A stretch of 64,000 nt of DNA, from NCBI RefSeq assembly GCF_900116405.1, contig NZ_FPAQ01000005.1, forward strand, positions 1 through 64,000. Reading direction: 5' to 3'. The stretch is from Halomonas saccharevitans. Its GTDB lineage: Bacteria; Pseudomonadota; Gammaproteobacteria; Pseudomonadales; Halomonadaceae. Below, one piece after another: positions 1 through 7,700 of the stretch (the first letter of the stretch is position 1; every line of letters begins with the position of its first letter). The position numbers and the translations under genes are program-made. The notes below the pieces were generated by a model, which did no database searches, was not told the origin of the DNA, and was given only the letters and a program-made list of their open reading frames with translations.

Positions 1-234
1 CAGACCAAAGACGCGCTGCCGGAGCATGGTCTCGGCGCGGTGCTGGCAACGGCGAGTGGCCCGAGCATCATCGAGGCGGCGCGCGATGGTACGGGTCAGC
101 CCCATCTCGCGATCCAGCTGGCGAAGCAGCAGGACACCGCCATCGGAGGTGATCTCGCCCCCGTCGAAACCGGCGGTGACCTGGCGGCCTTTACAGCGTG
201 GAAAGGAGGCAGTCGGCGTGGTACATTTTGTCAT
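1..234 (-). mobile_element. IS1380-family transposase, N-terminal part, cut by the window edge
   Basis: Read leftwards from an ATG at 234, the first 78 codons encode an N-terminus of IS1380-type DDE transposase. The run FDGGEITSDGGVLLLRQLD is the recognisable family signature, and RAETMLRQRVFGL follows near the window edge. The enzyme would cut and paste its own insertion sequence. The C-terminal catalytic part lies outside the window, so whether the copy is intact is unknown. The roughly 90 bp between the start codon and the umuD remnant should hold the right end of the insertion sequence; I could not define the terminal inverted repeat without the other end. Family identification is from remembered motifs, not a search. 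Confidence 0.8.
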
Positions 235-323
235 GGCGGCTGATGCGGTTGATTCTTGGTTAGGCTCTTGAATTATAACCGATTTTCAGCCGCCTTTTTC
301 ATGTCTGGTGCAATTTCCGGGCT

Positions 324-674
324 AGCCCCGCCGACGATCACCTGGACGTGGAGATCGACCTGCATGCCCACGTGGTGCGCCGCCCGGCCGCCACCTACTT
401 CGTGCGCGCCGAGGGCGATTCCATGCTCGGCGACGGCATCCATGACGGCGACCTGCTGGTGGTGGACCGCAGCCTGGAGCCGCTGCCCGGGCGGGTGGTG
501 GTGATCGCCGTGGATGGTGAGCCCACCGTGAAGCGCCTGGAGCGCCGCGGCGAGCGGACCTTCCTGGTGGCCAGCAACCCGCGCTTCGCGCCGATCCCCC
601 TGGCCGGGCGCGAATGCCAGGTGTGGGGCGTGGTCACCCACGTGCTCCACGCCCTGCCGGGGGGCGAGTCGTGA
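324..674 (+). pseudogene. umuD: umuD remnant lacking its 5' end (UmuD'-like)
   Basis: The frame from 324 reads SPADDHLDVEIDL and matches UmuD from just after the self-cleavage site to the C-terminus. UmuD' is the processed partner of UmuC in DNA polymerase V. The catalytic serine (EGDSM, codon 420-422) and lysine (TVKRL, codon 531-533) are both kept. The first ~25 residues, including the cleavage site and any upstream SOS box, are absent, and the sequence to the left belongs to the IS1380 insertion. A GTG at 348 could start a 108-residue product. The stop overlaps the umuC start. Whether the fragment is expressed, or is a dead remnant, cannot be told from sequence. Confidence 0.75.
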
Positions 675-1945
675 TCGCGCTGGTCGACTGCAACAACTTC
701 TACGTCAGCTGCGAGCGGGCCTTCGCTCCGCGCCTGGAGGGGCGGCCGGTGGGCGTGCTCTCCAACAACGACGGCTGCGTGGTGGCGCGCTCCAACGAGC
801 TCAAGGCGCTGGGGATGGCCATGGGGGCGCCCCTGCACCTGCTGCCGCCGGCCATCCGCCGCCAGGCTGTGCTGCTCTCCAGCAACTACGCGCTCTACGG
901 CGACATGAGCCGGCGGGTCAATCGGATCCTCGATGAGTTCTCGCCGGACGTGGAGGCCTACTCCATCGACGAGAGCTTCGTGGGCTTCACCGGTTTCGCG
1001 GCGGACGGCCTGGAGGCGCATGCCCAGCGGCTGCGCGAGACGGTGCGCCGGGATACCGGCATCCCGGTCTGCGTGGGGCTGGCGCCCACCCGGGTACTGG
1101 CCAAGGTGGCCAATCACGCGGCCAAGAAGCAGGCGGCCTTCGAGGGCGTCTGCCGGCTCGAGGCCGACGCCCCCGCCACCCGTGCGCTGCTCGAGAGGCT
1201 GCCGGTGACCGAGCTGTGGGGCGTGGCGCGACGCACCGCCGAGCGGCTGGCGCTGATGGAGATCCACACCGCCTGGCAGCTGCGCGAGGCCGATCCCAAG
1301 CAGGTCCGCCGCCACTTCTCGGTGGTGCTGGAGCGCATCGTCTGGGAGCTGCGCGGTCGCCCGGCCATCGTGCTCGATGACCTCGACGCGCCGCGCCAGC
1401 GCATCATGGTCTCGCGCTCCTTCGGGCGGCTGACCGGGGCCTTCGCCGACCTGCAGGAGGCGGTGCGCCAGCACGCCGCCCGGGGCGCCGAGAAGCTGCG
1501 CGGCCAGGGCAGCCAGGCCCGCGCGGTGATGGTCTTCCTGCGCACCAACCCTCACCAGATCGGCGAACGCCAGTACCGCAACAGCGCGGTGGTGCCGCTG
1601 CCGGCTCCCAGCGATGACAGCCGCACGCTGCTCGAGGCCGCCGCCCGGGGGCTCCAGGCGATCTTCCTCGAGGGGCCGCGCTACCAGAAGTGCGGCGTGA
1701 TGCTGCTCGACCTGGTGGAGGCCGACCGCCATCAGCTCTCGCTGCTGGCGCCGCGCAGCGAGGCCGAGCGTGGCCGCAGCCAGCGGCTGATGGCGGCGGT
1801 GGACCGGCTCAACCGCGAGATGGGGCGCGATACCGTGCGCTTCGGCCTGCCGCGTGCGGGCACCGCCTGGGCGCTGCGCTGCGAACGGCGCACACCGCGC
1901 TACACCACCCGCTGGGACGAGCTGATGCGCGTTCGCACCGGCTAG
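671..1945 (+). CDS. umuC: DNA polymerase V catalytic subunit UmuC
   Basis: This Y-family translesion polymerase of 424 residues is close to the usual ~422. It starts [18 protein letters not shown], where the Asp is a catalytic metal ligand, and carries YSIDESF with the second acidic pair in the palm. The helix-hairpin-helix and little-finger regions follow. The GTG start at 671 overlaps the umuD stop (GTGA), the standard translationally coupled arrangement. No frameshift is seen. Because its operon partner is truncated by an insertion and the native promoter is gone, expression would have to come from the insertion sequence or from read-through. Confidence 0.9.
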   Translation: MIALVDCNNFYVSCERAFAPRLEGRPVGVLSNNDGCVVARSNELKALGMAMGAPLHLLPPAIRRQAVLLSSNYALYGDMSRRVNRILDEFSPDVEAYSIDESFVGFTGFAADGLEAHAQRLRETVRRDTGIPVCVGLAPTRVLAKVANHAAKKQAAFEGVCRLEADAPATRALLERLPVTELWGVARRTAERLALMEIHTAWQLREADPKQVRRHFSVVLERIVWELRGRPAIVLDDLDAPRQRIMVSRSFGRLTGAFADLQEAVRQHAARGAEKLRGQGSQARAVMVFLRTNPHQIGERQYRNSAVVPLPAPSDDSRTLLEAAARGLQAIFLEGPRYQKCGVMLLDLVEADRHQLSLLAPRSEAERGRSQRLMAAVDRLNREMGRDTVRFGLPRAGTAWALRCERRTPRYTTRWDELMRVRTG

Positions 1946-1973
1946 GCGCCCGCCGGCGTGTCGGCGCCTCAAG

Positions 1974-2042
1974 TGTCGGCCCGTATCCGCCTCAGATGTC
2001 GGCCCACACCCGCCTCAGGTATCGGCCCACATCCGCAGCAGG
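1974..2042. repeat. 23-bp tandem repeat, three copies, at a gene's 3' end
   Basis: Units beginning TGTCGGCCC, TGTCGGCCC and TATCGGCCC start at 1974, 1997 and 2020, exactly 23 bp apart, each ending in a CCGCCTCAG-like segment. A partial unit lies near 1959. The third unit is the 3' coding end of the leftward dioxygenase gene (…RMWADT then stop). The two outer units therefore look like out-of-frame duplications of that gene's tail into the gap behind umuC. Confidence 0.7.
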
Positions 2043-2701
2043 TTGGCGAGGCTTTTGGAAAGGGTGTCGAAGGTCGGCGTCTTGCCGCTCTCCTCGAAGA
2101 GGCGGCGGCGGGTGCTGTCCAGGTCGAAGAGCACCTCCCGCTGCTGGGGATCGCGGACCAGGCTCTGCGCCCAGCCGACCGCCGCCAGGCGCTCGCCCCG
2201 GGTGACCGGCTCGACCCGGTGCAGGGTCGAGGAAGGGTAGAGCACCAGCGAGCCGGCCGGCAGCTTGAAGGTCTGCTCGCCGCCGGTGGTCTCGATCAGC
2301 AGCTCGCCGCCGTCGTAGGCGTCCGGATCGCCGAGAAAGAGGGTGAAGGAGATGTCGGTGCGCATGGCGCCGGCGGGGCTGCCCATGATGGCATCGTCGA
2401 CGTGGTTGCCGTAGCTCATGCCCGGCTCGTAGCGGCTGAACATCAGCGGCTTCATGCGCCGCGGGCGTACCGCCATCTGGAACAGCGCATGGCGCTGGAG
2501 ATGGTCGGTCACCTCCTCGCGTAGTGCGCTCACGGCGGGATGGCTGCCCTCTGCCTGGCGGTTGTGCTTGACCGTTCGAGCATGCCAGCCGGCGGTCTCG
2601 CGACCGTCCTGGAAGGGCGTATTGGCCAGGGTGGACTGGATCCGCTGAAGCAGTTCCTCGGGGATGATCTGGGCGATGCAGAGAATCACGATCGACTCCA
2701 T
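2015..2701 (-). CDS. PKHD-type Fe(II)/2-oxoglutarate dioxygenase (PiuC/YbiX family)
   Basis: A 228-residue cytoplasmic oxygenase of the PiuC/YbiX/Sbc-like PKHD-hydroxylase family. The iron-binding triad is visible as H-x-D in YGNHVDDAIMG and the distal His in SSTLHRVEPV, followed by the Arg (TRGER) that binds 2-oxoglutarate. Family members are often linked to iron uptake; the natural substrate is not known. The start ATG at 2701 is used here; a GTG four codons in would also fit family N-termini. No TonB-dependent receptor is adjacent, unlike in pseudomonads. The gene ends in the 23-bp tandem repeat described separately. Confidence 0.9.
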   Translation of the reverse strand: MESIVILCIAQIIPEELLQRIQSTLANTPFQDGRETAGWHARTVKHNRQAEGSHPAVSALREEVTDHLQRHALFQMAVRPRRMKPLMFSRYEPGMSYGNHVDDAIMGSPAGAMRTDISFTLFLGDPDAYDGGELLIETTGGEQTFKLPAGSLVLYPSSTLHRVEPVTRGERLAAVGWAQSLVRDPQQREVLFDLDSTRRRLFEESGKTPTFDTLSKSLANLLRMWADT

Positions 2702-2836
2702 TCGGGTGGGGGCGGCCCCAGTATATCTGAATGAAAAGGATTTGCGTTCACTGCCTGGCCGGTACTATCGTTTCGTCGCGGTGTCTGCCGCCCACATTCA
2801 TGTACGAGACTCATGCAACGAGAGGAAGCACGCATC

Positions 2837-3835
2837 ATGGCCACTACCCGCACCAAGCTCTGGATCGGCGTCGGAACGAGTGTCCTGCTGGGCACGGCGA
2901 GCGCCGGCTGGGCCGACAGCGTCGAGGCCCACGAGGGCGAGATGAACGCCGCCGAGCAGAGCCACCACCACGAGGGTGGCGAAGGCGGCGAGCAGAGCCA
3001 GCACCATCAAGGCGGCGAAGGCGGCGAAGGCGGCGAAGGCGGCGAAGGCGGAGAAGGTGGCGAAGGTGGCGAAGGCGGTGGCCTGGGTCCCGATCCGCTG
3101 GCTGTCTTCTCCGGCTGGGATGCCGCTCAAGGCGGTGAAGGCGGCGAAGGTGGTGAAGGCGGCGAAGGCGGCGGGAACGCCTCCGCGCCCGCCGATAACC
3201 CCGGGGTCACCTACACCCGCCTGGCCATGATGCAGGGCCACCTCGAGGTCGCCCGTGAGCTCTATCGCCAGGGCGAGCAGGACGCCGCCGTGGTGCACTT
3301 CGCACATCCGCTGGACGAGCAGCATCCGTCCGTGGAGTCGGCCCTGGCGTCCCGGGGCGTCCACGAGGCCGTTCATTCCTCGCTCGAGACCCTCGAACAG
3401 GGCGCCCGCGAGGGGCTGGCCTGGGAGGCCCTCGAATCACGCTATGCCGAAGTCGAGACGACGCTCGAGGAGGCCATGGCCACCACCGAGGCGTCGCTGC
3501 TTCAGGATCCCGCCTTCGTCAGCCGGGTGCATCGCGCCCTGGTCACCGCCTCGCTGTATGAGTACGCCGAGGCCGTCGAAGAGGGCGAGTTCACCAACGT
3601 CGTCGAGTATCAGGACGGGCGCGGCATGATGCAGGTGGGACGCCAGCTGCTCGAGCGCCAGGGCGAAGTGTTCGGCGCGAGAGATGACGCCGAGGGCTAC
3701 CAGGCCCTGCTGAGCGCCTACGACGAGGTGCTGCAGGCCTGGCCGTCGGCCGAGGCGCCGGCGCAGCCGGCGGTGAGCTTCGGTGAGCTCTCGGGTGCCG
3801 TCTTCCGCCTCGAGCAGCTGCTGGGCGACTACTGA
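2837..3835 (+). CDS. Exported protein with His-rich segments and Gly-Gly-Glu arrays, function unknown
   Basis: A 332-residue protein starting at ATG 2837, after an AGAGGAAG ribosome site. A signal peptide is evident (KLWIGVGTSVLLGTASAGWA, cut near ADS). Two His clusters (HHHEGG, QHHQGG) and two arrays of GGE triplets follow, then a charged helical domain of ~220 residues including LAMMQGHLEVARELYRQG and HFAHPLDEQHPSVE. That helical stretch reminds me of periplasmic domains found beside FTR1-type iron permeases, but the resemblance is from memory and weak. His and Glu richness suggests metal binding (inference). No partner gene is adjacent. Confidence 0.75.
   Translation: MATTRTKLWIGVGTSVLLGTASAGWADSVEAHEGEMNAAEQSHHHEGGEGGEQSQHHQGGEGGEGGEGGEGGEGGEGGEGGGLGPDPLAVFSGWDAAQGGEGGEGGEGGEGGGNASAPADNPGVTYTRLAMMQGHLEVARELYRQGEQDAAVVHFAHPLDEQHPSVESALASRGVHEAVHSSLETLEQGAREGLAWEALESRYAEVETTLEEAMATTEASLLQDPAFVSRVHRALVTASLYEYAEAVEEGEFTNVVEYQDGRGMMQVGRQLLERQGEVFGARDDAEGYQALLSAYDEVLQAWPSAEAPAQPAVSFGELSGAVFRLEQLLGDY
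3011..3174 (+). repeat. In-frame 9-bp coding repeats (GGCGAAGGC type)
   Basis: Two tandem arrays of the 9-bp word GGCGAAGGC or close variants occupy 3011-3087 and 3131-3174 and encode runs of Gly-Gly-Glu. A 43-bp unique spacer, which encodes LGPDPLAVFSGWDAAQ, separates them. Because the unit is a multiple of three, gain or loss by slippage would change protein length without a frameshift. Confidence 0.8.
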
Positions 3836-3987
3836 GGCAAGATCCGCCGCCCTCATGCCCGAGTGCACGGCGGCGGCGGTGTGCCGTAGGCGAGGAGATC
3901 GCCGACGCGTGATGTCAGCGAATGCCCATCCGGCGCATGGTACCCCTGGCAGGCTGCTAGCCTGTGGAGTCTGCCAAGGAGGACAGC

Positions 3988-4494
3988 ATGCGATACACCG
4001 CGATGGCTCTGCTGGTACTGCCGCTCATGGGGCAGGCGCAGATCATGAAATGCCCGGATGGCTCATACAGCGACCGCTGCCCGGGAGGCGAGGCCTTCCA
4101 GGGCGGTGGTATCTCCCACTATGCCGCTCCCGAGCCGCGTTCGTTGGCCCCGTCGCTGGAAACTCGGCCCGACACCGACCGCTCCCGCGCCGGGGACGGT
4201 TCCGCCGGCAGCATCCTGCCGCGCCCGACGCCGGGTCCGAGCTCGGTGGCCGAGCGCGCCCAGGGCATGGGCATCAGCCGCAACGAACTGGTCAAGGCCC
4301 GCAGCCGTGGCACCATCCTGATCGGCATGGAAGAGAAGGATGTGATCGACATCCTCGGCCAGCCGGACGACGTGGATAGCAACGGAGGATACGGTTCCCG
4401 CTGCAAGACGATGCGCTGGTACGACCGTCGAGACGATCTGCCCGATTACGTCAGCACCTGCGATGGCCGGGTCGATTACTACAGCAACGGGTAA
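3988..4494 (+). CDS. Small exported protein of unknown function
   Basis: A 168-residue protein. The start at ATG 3988 is supported by a strong AAGGAGG site 6 bp upstream. A short signal peptide (MRYTAMALLVLPLMGQAQ) precedes IMKCPDGSYSDRCPGG, which resembles the Cys pair of DUF4124-like periplasmic domains. The C-terminal part GMEEKDVIDILGQPDDV resembles the helix-turn motif of SmpA/BamE-like small envelope domains. Both resemblances are weak. No partner gene is evident. It sits immediately outside the left end of the integrated element. Confidence 0.7.
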   Translation: MRYTAMALLVLPLMGQAQIMKCPDGSYSDRCPGGEAFQGGGISHYAAPEPRSLAPSLETRPDTDRSRAGDGSAGSILPRPTPGPSSVAERAQGMGISRNELVKARSRGTILIGMEEKDVIDILGQPDDVDSNGGYGSRCKTMRWYDRRDDLPDYVSTCDGRVDYYSNG

Positions 4495-4555
4495 TCACCG
4501 TCTCACCCCTTCTTGTTGCCTGCCACCTATTGGCCATCTCGACAGCCCACTACGA

Positions 4556-4591
4556 AAAACGGCCACCGCCCGATGGGCGAAGTGGCCGTTT
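4556..4591 (-). terminator. Rho-independent terminator, original tRNA-Thr copy now stranded at the left end
   Basis: Stem AACGGCCAC (4558-4566) pairs with GTGGCCGTT (4582-4590). A run of A on the plus strand gives a U tract in minus-strand transcripts. It lies just beyond the tRNA 3' fragment, as a terminator for the leftward tRNA-Thr gene should. A near copy sits beside the intact tRNA at 14263-14301. Confidence 0.75.
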
Positions 4592-4600
4592 CTCATGATC

Positions 4601-4654
4601 TTTCTGGTGCCGCAAAGAGGAGTCGAACCTCCGACCTACGCATTACGAGTGCGT
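4601..4654 (-). repeat. attL: 3' tRNA-Thr fragment
   Basis: This 54-bp segment equals the right-hand repeat except at 4622 (G here, C at 14331), which falls in the T-loop. The tRNA part runs from the CCA (4605-4607) to the anticodon arm and stops being tRNA-like after 4654. Since the 5' half is missing, it cannot make a tRNA. Confidence 0.92.
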
Positions 4655-4747
4655 GAACCTCATATTTCAGCGGAAACGACTAGAAGCAAGTGTCGCCATA
4701 TATCTCAATAAAAACAATGTAATGAGTGTATATCGCTGTTTGATGTT

Positions 4748-4803
4748 TGTAGCTCGTTGTAGCCCGTTATATCCTGCCCTTGGAACCTATTTGGAACCTA
4801 GAA
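4748..4803 (+). repeat. Integrase arm-type direct repeats, left end
   Basis: Two short repeat sets occur between attL and the integrase start. TGTAGCTCGT/TGTAGCCCGT lie back to back at 4748 and 4758. A 23-bp segment at 4781-4803 contains two copies of GGAACCTA, 11 bp apart. The 23-bp segment recurs exactly at 14229-14251 near the right end, with a further GGAACCTAG at 14201. Repeated short words near both ends of a tyrosine-recombinase element are typical of integrase arm sites. Position also makes autoregulation of the integrase promoter possible (inference). Confidence 0.6.
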
Positions 4804-4818
4804 ATTGAGGCCAGGGGC

Positions 4819-6195
4819 ATGACGACAAAGACAGAACGGCTTACAACGCGAGCCCTGGAACGTCTCGCCAAGGAGTTGCCCGAAGGTGACGAGGTGTGGG
4901 ACAGCGGAGAAGCCGGCTACCACGTGCGGGCCGGCAAGCGCGGTCTATCGCTGCGAGTGTCCTACTACAACCTGTCCGGCAAGCGCCGCGTGATGACCCT
5001 TGGCCGCTATGGTGTTGCCAACATGACCGCCGACAAGGGCCGCAAGGATGCCGCCAAGGTGCTGGCCATTGTCGCCCAGGGCGGCGACCCCCGCGCGGTG
5101 ATGGAGGAGGCCAAGGCTGAGGAGAAGCGCCAGCAGCACCAGACACTAGCCGCCTATCTGGCCGGCCCCTACACCGCCTTCCAGAATCGCAAGAAAGACG
5201 GCGCCGCCAACCTGCGGCGCATCGAGAAAGACTTTGCGGGCTGGCTGGATAAGCCCATGGGCAGCCTGACGCGGGCCGATGTTGAGCGTTGGCAGGCCGA
5301 GCAAGAGGCCGCCGACAAGCCCCGCGCCTTTGGTACCCTGAAGCGGTCCTATGACGCCTTGTGCGGCCTGTTGGCCCACGCTGCCGAGCGCAAGGTGATA
5401 CCGGCCCACCCATTGAAGGGCGTGAAGCTGCAACGGCCGGCCATGACCGAGGAGGAGATGGCCGAGCAAGCATCCCAGCGGCGCTACCTGGAGGCCGAGG
5501 AGGTGCTGGCGCTGTTTGCCGGGCTGGAGGCGTACCAAGAGGCCAAGCGCGCCCAGCGGCGTAGCAGCCGCGCCCATGGCAAGGCGCATCTGCCGGACCT
5601 AGACGGCGTGGCTTACGTGGATCACGTCGCGCCCTGGATTCTAACCATGTACTACACCGGCTTCCGGCCGGGCGACCTGTTCGGGCTGCGCTGGGATCAC
5701 GTCAACCTAGACTTCCGCACCGTCCGCAAGACGATTGAAAAGACAGCGCACCACCGTGAGGAGCCCCAGACCTTCCCGCTGTCCACTGAGGCCGTGGACG
5801 TGCTGAGGGCGTGGCACCAGCAGCAAGGCAAGCCCACCACCGGGCTGGTATTCCCGTCGCCACGCAACGGTAAACGCATGAGCGCCACCGCCATGCAAAA
5901 GCCGTGGGCGACCGTCCGCAAACTGGCCGGGCTGCCCGCTGATTTGGTGCTGTACACCTTGCGGCACAACTTCGCCAGCCAACTGGTGATGGCCGGCGTT
6001 GACCTGCTGACCGTTTCCAAGCTGATGGCCCACGCTGACATTCAAACCACGATCAAGTTTTATGCCCACCTGCGGCCGGACCATTCCCGCGATGCCGTCG
6101 AGGCGTTCGCCAAGGCGGTGCCCAGGGCGCCAGCCGAGGAGGAGGGCGACAGCGACAAGGCACCAGCGATCCGCGTGGCCGTCACCAACGATTAA
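4819..6195 (+). CDS. Tyrosine recombinase / site-specific integrase
   Basis: A 458-residue integrase of the type found in tRNA-targeting islands, with an N-terminal arm-binding domain, a core-binding region and a C-terminal catalytic domain. Catalytic residues by position are Arg283 (TGFRPGDL), Arg382 (YTLRHNFAS), His405 (LMAHAD) and the nucleophile Tyr415 (TTIKFYAHL). The usual His of the HxxR box is replaced by Tyr379. ATG 4819 is preferred over the upstream TTG at 4780, because the latter lies in the arm repeat and the longer N-terminus looks unlike coding sequence. It should catalyse integration at, and excision from, tRNA-Thr together with an excisionase such as the AlpA-like protein. 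Confidence 0.93.
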   Translation: MTTKTERLTTRALERLAKELPEGDEVWDSGEAGYHVRAGKRGLSLRVSYYNLSGKRRVMTLGRYGVANMTADKGRKDAAKVLAIVAQGGDPRAVMEEAKAEEKRQQHQTLAAYLAGPYTAFQNRKKDGAANLRRIEKDFAGWLDKPMGSLTRADVERWQAEQEAADKPRAFGTLKRSYDALCGLLAHAAERKVIPAHPLKGVKLQRPAMTEEEMAEQASQRRYLEAEEVLALFAGLEAYQEAKRAQRRSSRAHGKAHLPDLDGVAYVDHVAPWILTMYYTGFRPGDLFGLRWDHVNLDFRTVRKTIEKTAHHREEPQTFPLSTEAVDVLRAWHQQQGKPTTGLVFPSPRNGKRMSATAMQKPWATVRKLAGLPADLVLYTLRHNFASQLVMAGVDLLTVSKLMAHADIQTTIKFYAHLRPDHSRDAVEAFAKAVPRAPAEEEGDSDKAPAIRVAVTND

Positions 6196-6201
6196 GACGA
6201 A

Positions 6202-6260
6202 TTGGCCGGCTAGGGCCGTACACCCGAAAGCGCGGCGACTCCACCGCGCCCGCCGGCCAA
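6202..6260. repeat. Inverted repeat between integrase and the next gene
   Basis: TTGGCCGGC (6202-6210) and GCCGGCCAA (6252-6260) are a perfect 9-bp inverted pair separated by 41 bp, right after the integrase stop and followed by CTTT. It may act as a weak terminator or a protein-binding site; the long loop argues against a strong terminator. Confidence 0.4.
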
Positions 6261-6294
6261 CTTTCCGTGGAGTGAGCGCGAGGAGTAGCGCCGG

Positions 6295-7299
6295 ATGAGT
6301 TCAAAGCTGTATAGCCTCAAGGAGTGGCTCACGCTTGACGATGCAGCCTCACACCTGACCTCTGTTCTGGCTGAACAAGTCACAGTCTCCGACATCCTTC
6401 AGCTTGCGATTCAAAAGCGCCTCAAGCTGTCGGTAAACCTCATATCCGGTACCTATGCCAACAAGGGGGTTATCCGTGACATCACAGAAGCCAGGGTCCT
6501 CCTATGCCCGGCTGGCCATCCTCTCTCTTGGATGCGAGGGGACGAGCCCGCCACCCGGTTGGAAAAGAAGCTTCGGGCAATAGGCGTTATTAGGGCCGGA
6601 GATATTGAGAAGCTGGACGAGGAGATACGAACCGCTGTAGCTGACCATCGTGTGGAGGCGCTTCACGTTGGTGAGGGCATTTCTGAGACTGAGGTGGTGG
6701 AGTTCGAACAAGGGGTGCAGATGTTGAGCGGCATCTACGACCTACCAATGCTCTCGCTTGAAAAGTCGCTGGTAGAGGAAATGTATTACCCCAGGGTTGG
6801 CGGTCCTGATATTGACCCATGGGGCCTGGAAGGGGTGTGGCTGGAGCGAGAAGGCTGCATCTACAGGTTATGCAAGCGGATGGCGACCCAGGCCGATTAC
6901 GATGCCTGCGGAACTGAGGACAGTATCTCGGAGTGGGAGAAGCGGTACACCGACCCTTCGAGGTGGTTTCCAGCCGACCGGCTCCCCGAGGAGTGTGCAA
7001 TCATCCTGCGGCGAACCAATCTTGATGCCTTCATTGACAGCCTTGAAGCGCCGGAAGAGGCGCGAGGCCAGTTCTCTGAGGGCGAGGAGCTGCGTGCCCT
7101 TGAGGCGCTGGGGCTGATAACCGAGACGATTGCCAAGCTGGGGCCGAAATATCGAAAGGGCGATGCGGGCAAGCCGAACTGCGCCCAGATAGCCCATGCC
7201 ATGAGCCAGCAGGCTGGCGAGGTGTACGGCATGAGCAAGAGCAAACTGCAACGGTTGCTGAGCTATGCCCTGGACGCTTGGGAGGAAAAGCGCGGCTAG
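6295..7299 (+). CDS. Island-associated protein of unknown function, 334 aa
   Basis: ATG 6295 follows a GAGGAG ribosome site. The N-terminus SLKEWLTLDDAASHLTSVL with KRLKLSVNLISG is a pattern I recall from uncharacterised proteins in pseudomonad and halomonad genomic islands; no function is known to me. No signal peptide or membrane segment is seen. The C-terminus (CAQIAHAMSQQAGEVYGMSKSKLQRLLSYALDAWEEK) looks like a helical, possibly DNA-binding, end. The gene is less GC-rich than its neighbours and sits alone between the integrase and the replication operon, a position where satellites often carry cargo. A regulatory or defence role is possible but unsupported by motifs. Confidence 0.8.
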   Translation: MSSKLYSLKEWLTLDDAASHLTSVLAEQVTVSDILQLAIQKRLKLSVNLISGTYANKGVIRDITEARVLLCPAGHPLSWMRGDEPATRLEKKLRAIGVIRAGDIEKLDEEIRTAVADHRVEALHVGEGISETEVVEFEQGVQMLSGIYDLPMLSLEKSLVEEMYYPRVGGPDIDPWGLEGVWLEREGCIYRLCKRMATQADYDACGTEDSISEWEKRYTDPSRWFPADRLPEECAIILRRTNLDAFIDSLEAPEEARGQFSEGEELRALEALGLITETIAKLGPKYRKGDAGKPNCAQIAHAMSQQAGEVYGMSKSKLQRLLSYALDAWEEKRG

Positions 7300-7305
7300 T
7301 CGATC

Positions 7306-7324
7306 TGCATTTTGCATAAATGCA
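7306..7324. promoter_or_regulatory. 19-bp dyad operator candidate
   Basis: TGCATTT (7306-7312) and AAATGCA (7318-7324) form a perfect 7-bp inverted repeat with a 5-bp spacer, in the only sizeable gap before the replication operon. The next bases (TGCACCTGCA) repeat part of it. A likely binding site for a dimeric regulator, such as an element-encoded HTH protein (inference). Confidence 0.5.
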
Positions 7325-7330
7325 CCTGCA

Positions 7331-7390
7331 CCACGGCAGCCGCGGCCGTGGCCACCATTGAAGCGTCAACCAGCAACGTGGAGACGCTTC
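7331..7390 (+). promoter_or_regulatory. Two leader stem-loops ahead of the AlpA-like gene
   Basis: CCACGGC (7331-7337) pairs with GCCGTGG (7345-7351), and GAAGCGTC (7360-7367) pairs with GACGCTTC (7383-7390). The second hairpin ends one base before the ATG at 7392. It takes in part of the only ribosome-site-like sequence (GGAG, 7380-7383), so folding should reduce translation of the first operon gene. Satellite phage P4 controls its replication operon through a structured leader RNA; a similar logic is possible here but is inference. Confidence 0.5.
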
Positions 7391-7391
7391 A

Positions 7392-7700
7392 ATGCCTACC
7401 GAGACACACCCCCCCAGCGACATGCTGGCCAGCGCCCTGGCCCGCTACCGCGACGGCTTCGACCCGGCGCTGATTGAGCTGCCCGAAGCCGCTGTGTTCC
7501 CCCACCTGATACCTGCCCAGCCGGCGACCGCCCGCAAAGCCCGCACCACCGGCAGCCTGTTAGGCCGGCCGGCACCGCGTTTCGTGAAACGTGGCCGTGC
7601 CGTGCGCTACCGGCTGAAAGACGTGCTGGACTGGCTGGCCGATGGCAACGCCTACGGCAGCACTGCCGAGGCCCACGTGGCCGGGAGGGCGTCGGCATGA
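7392..7700 (+). CDS. AlpA-like helix-turn-helix regulator / excisionase
   Basis: A 102-residue basic protein. The C-terminal half reads LGRPAPRFVKRGRAVRYRLKDVLDWLADG, the winged HTH pattern of AlpA/MerR-type excisionases, in which the wing RxVRY and a following W are conserved. It is the first gene of the tightly packed operon, and its stop overlaps the next start (ATGA at 7697). Likely role: directionality factor for excision and/or transcription regulator of the element. The N-terminal ~40 residues are not family-like and the ATG start is taken because it abuts the leader hairpin. Confidence 0.75.
   Translation: MPTETHPPSDMLASALARYRDGFDPALIELPEAAVFPHLIPAQPATARKARTTGSLLGRPAPRFVKRGRAVRYRLKDVLDWLADGNAYGSTAEAHVAGRASA

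Noticed and set aside
2729..2748. Fur box upstream of the dioxygenase
   Set aside because: Only about half of the consensus positions match, too weak to list as a site.
3011..3174. CRISPR-like array
   Set aside because: Units are 9 bp without unique spacers and translate as in-frame Gly-Gly-Glu; it is a coding repeat.
4605..4654. Possible second tRNA-Thr gene
   Set aside because: Only the 3' half is present; after 4654 there is no D arm or acceptor 5' strand, so it is the attL fragment.
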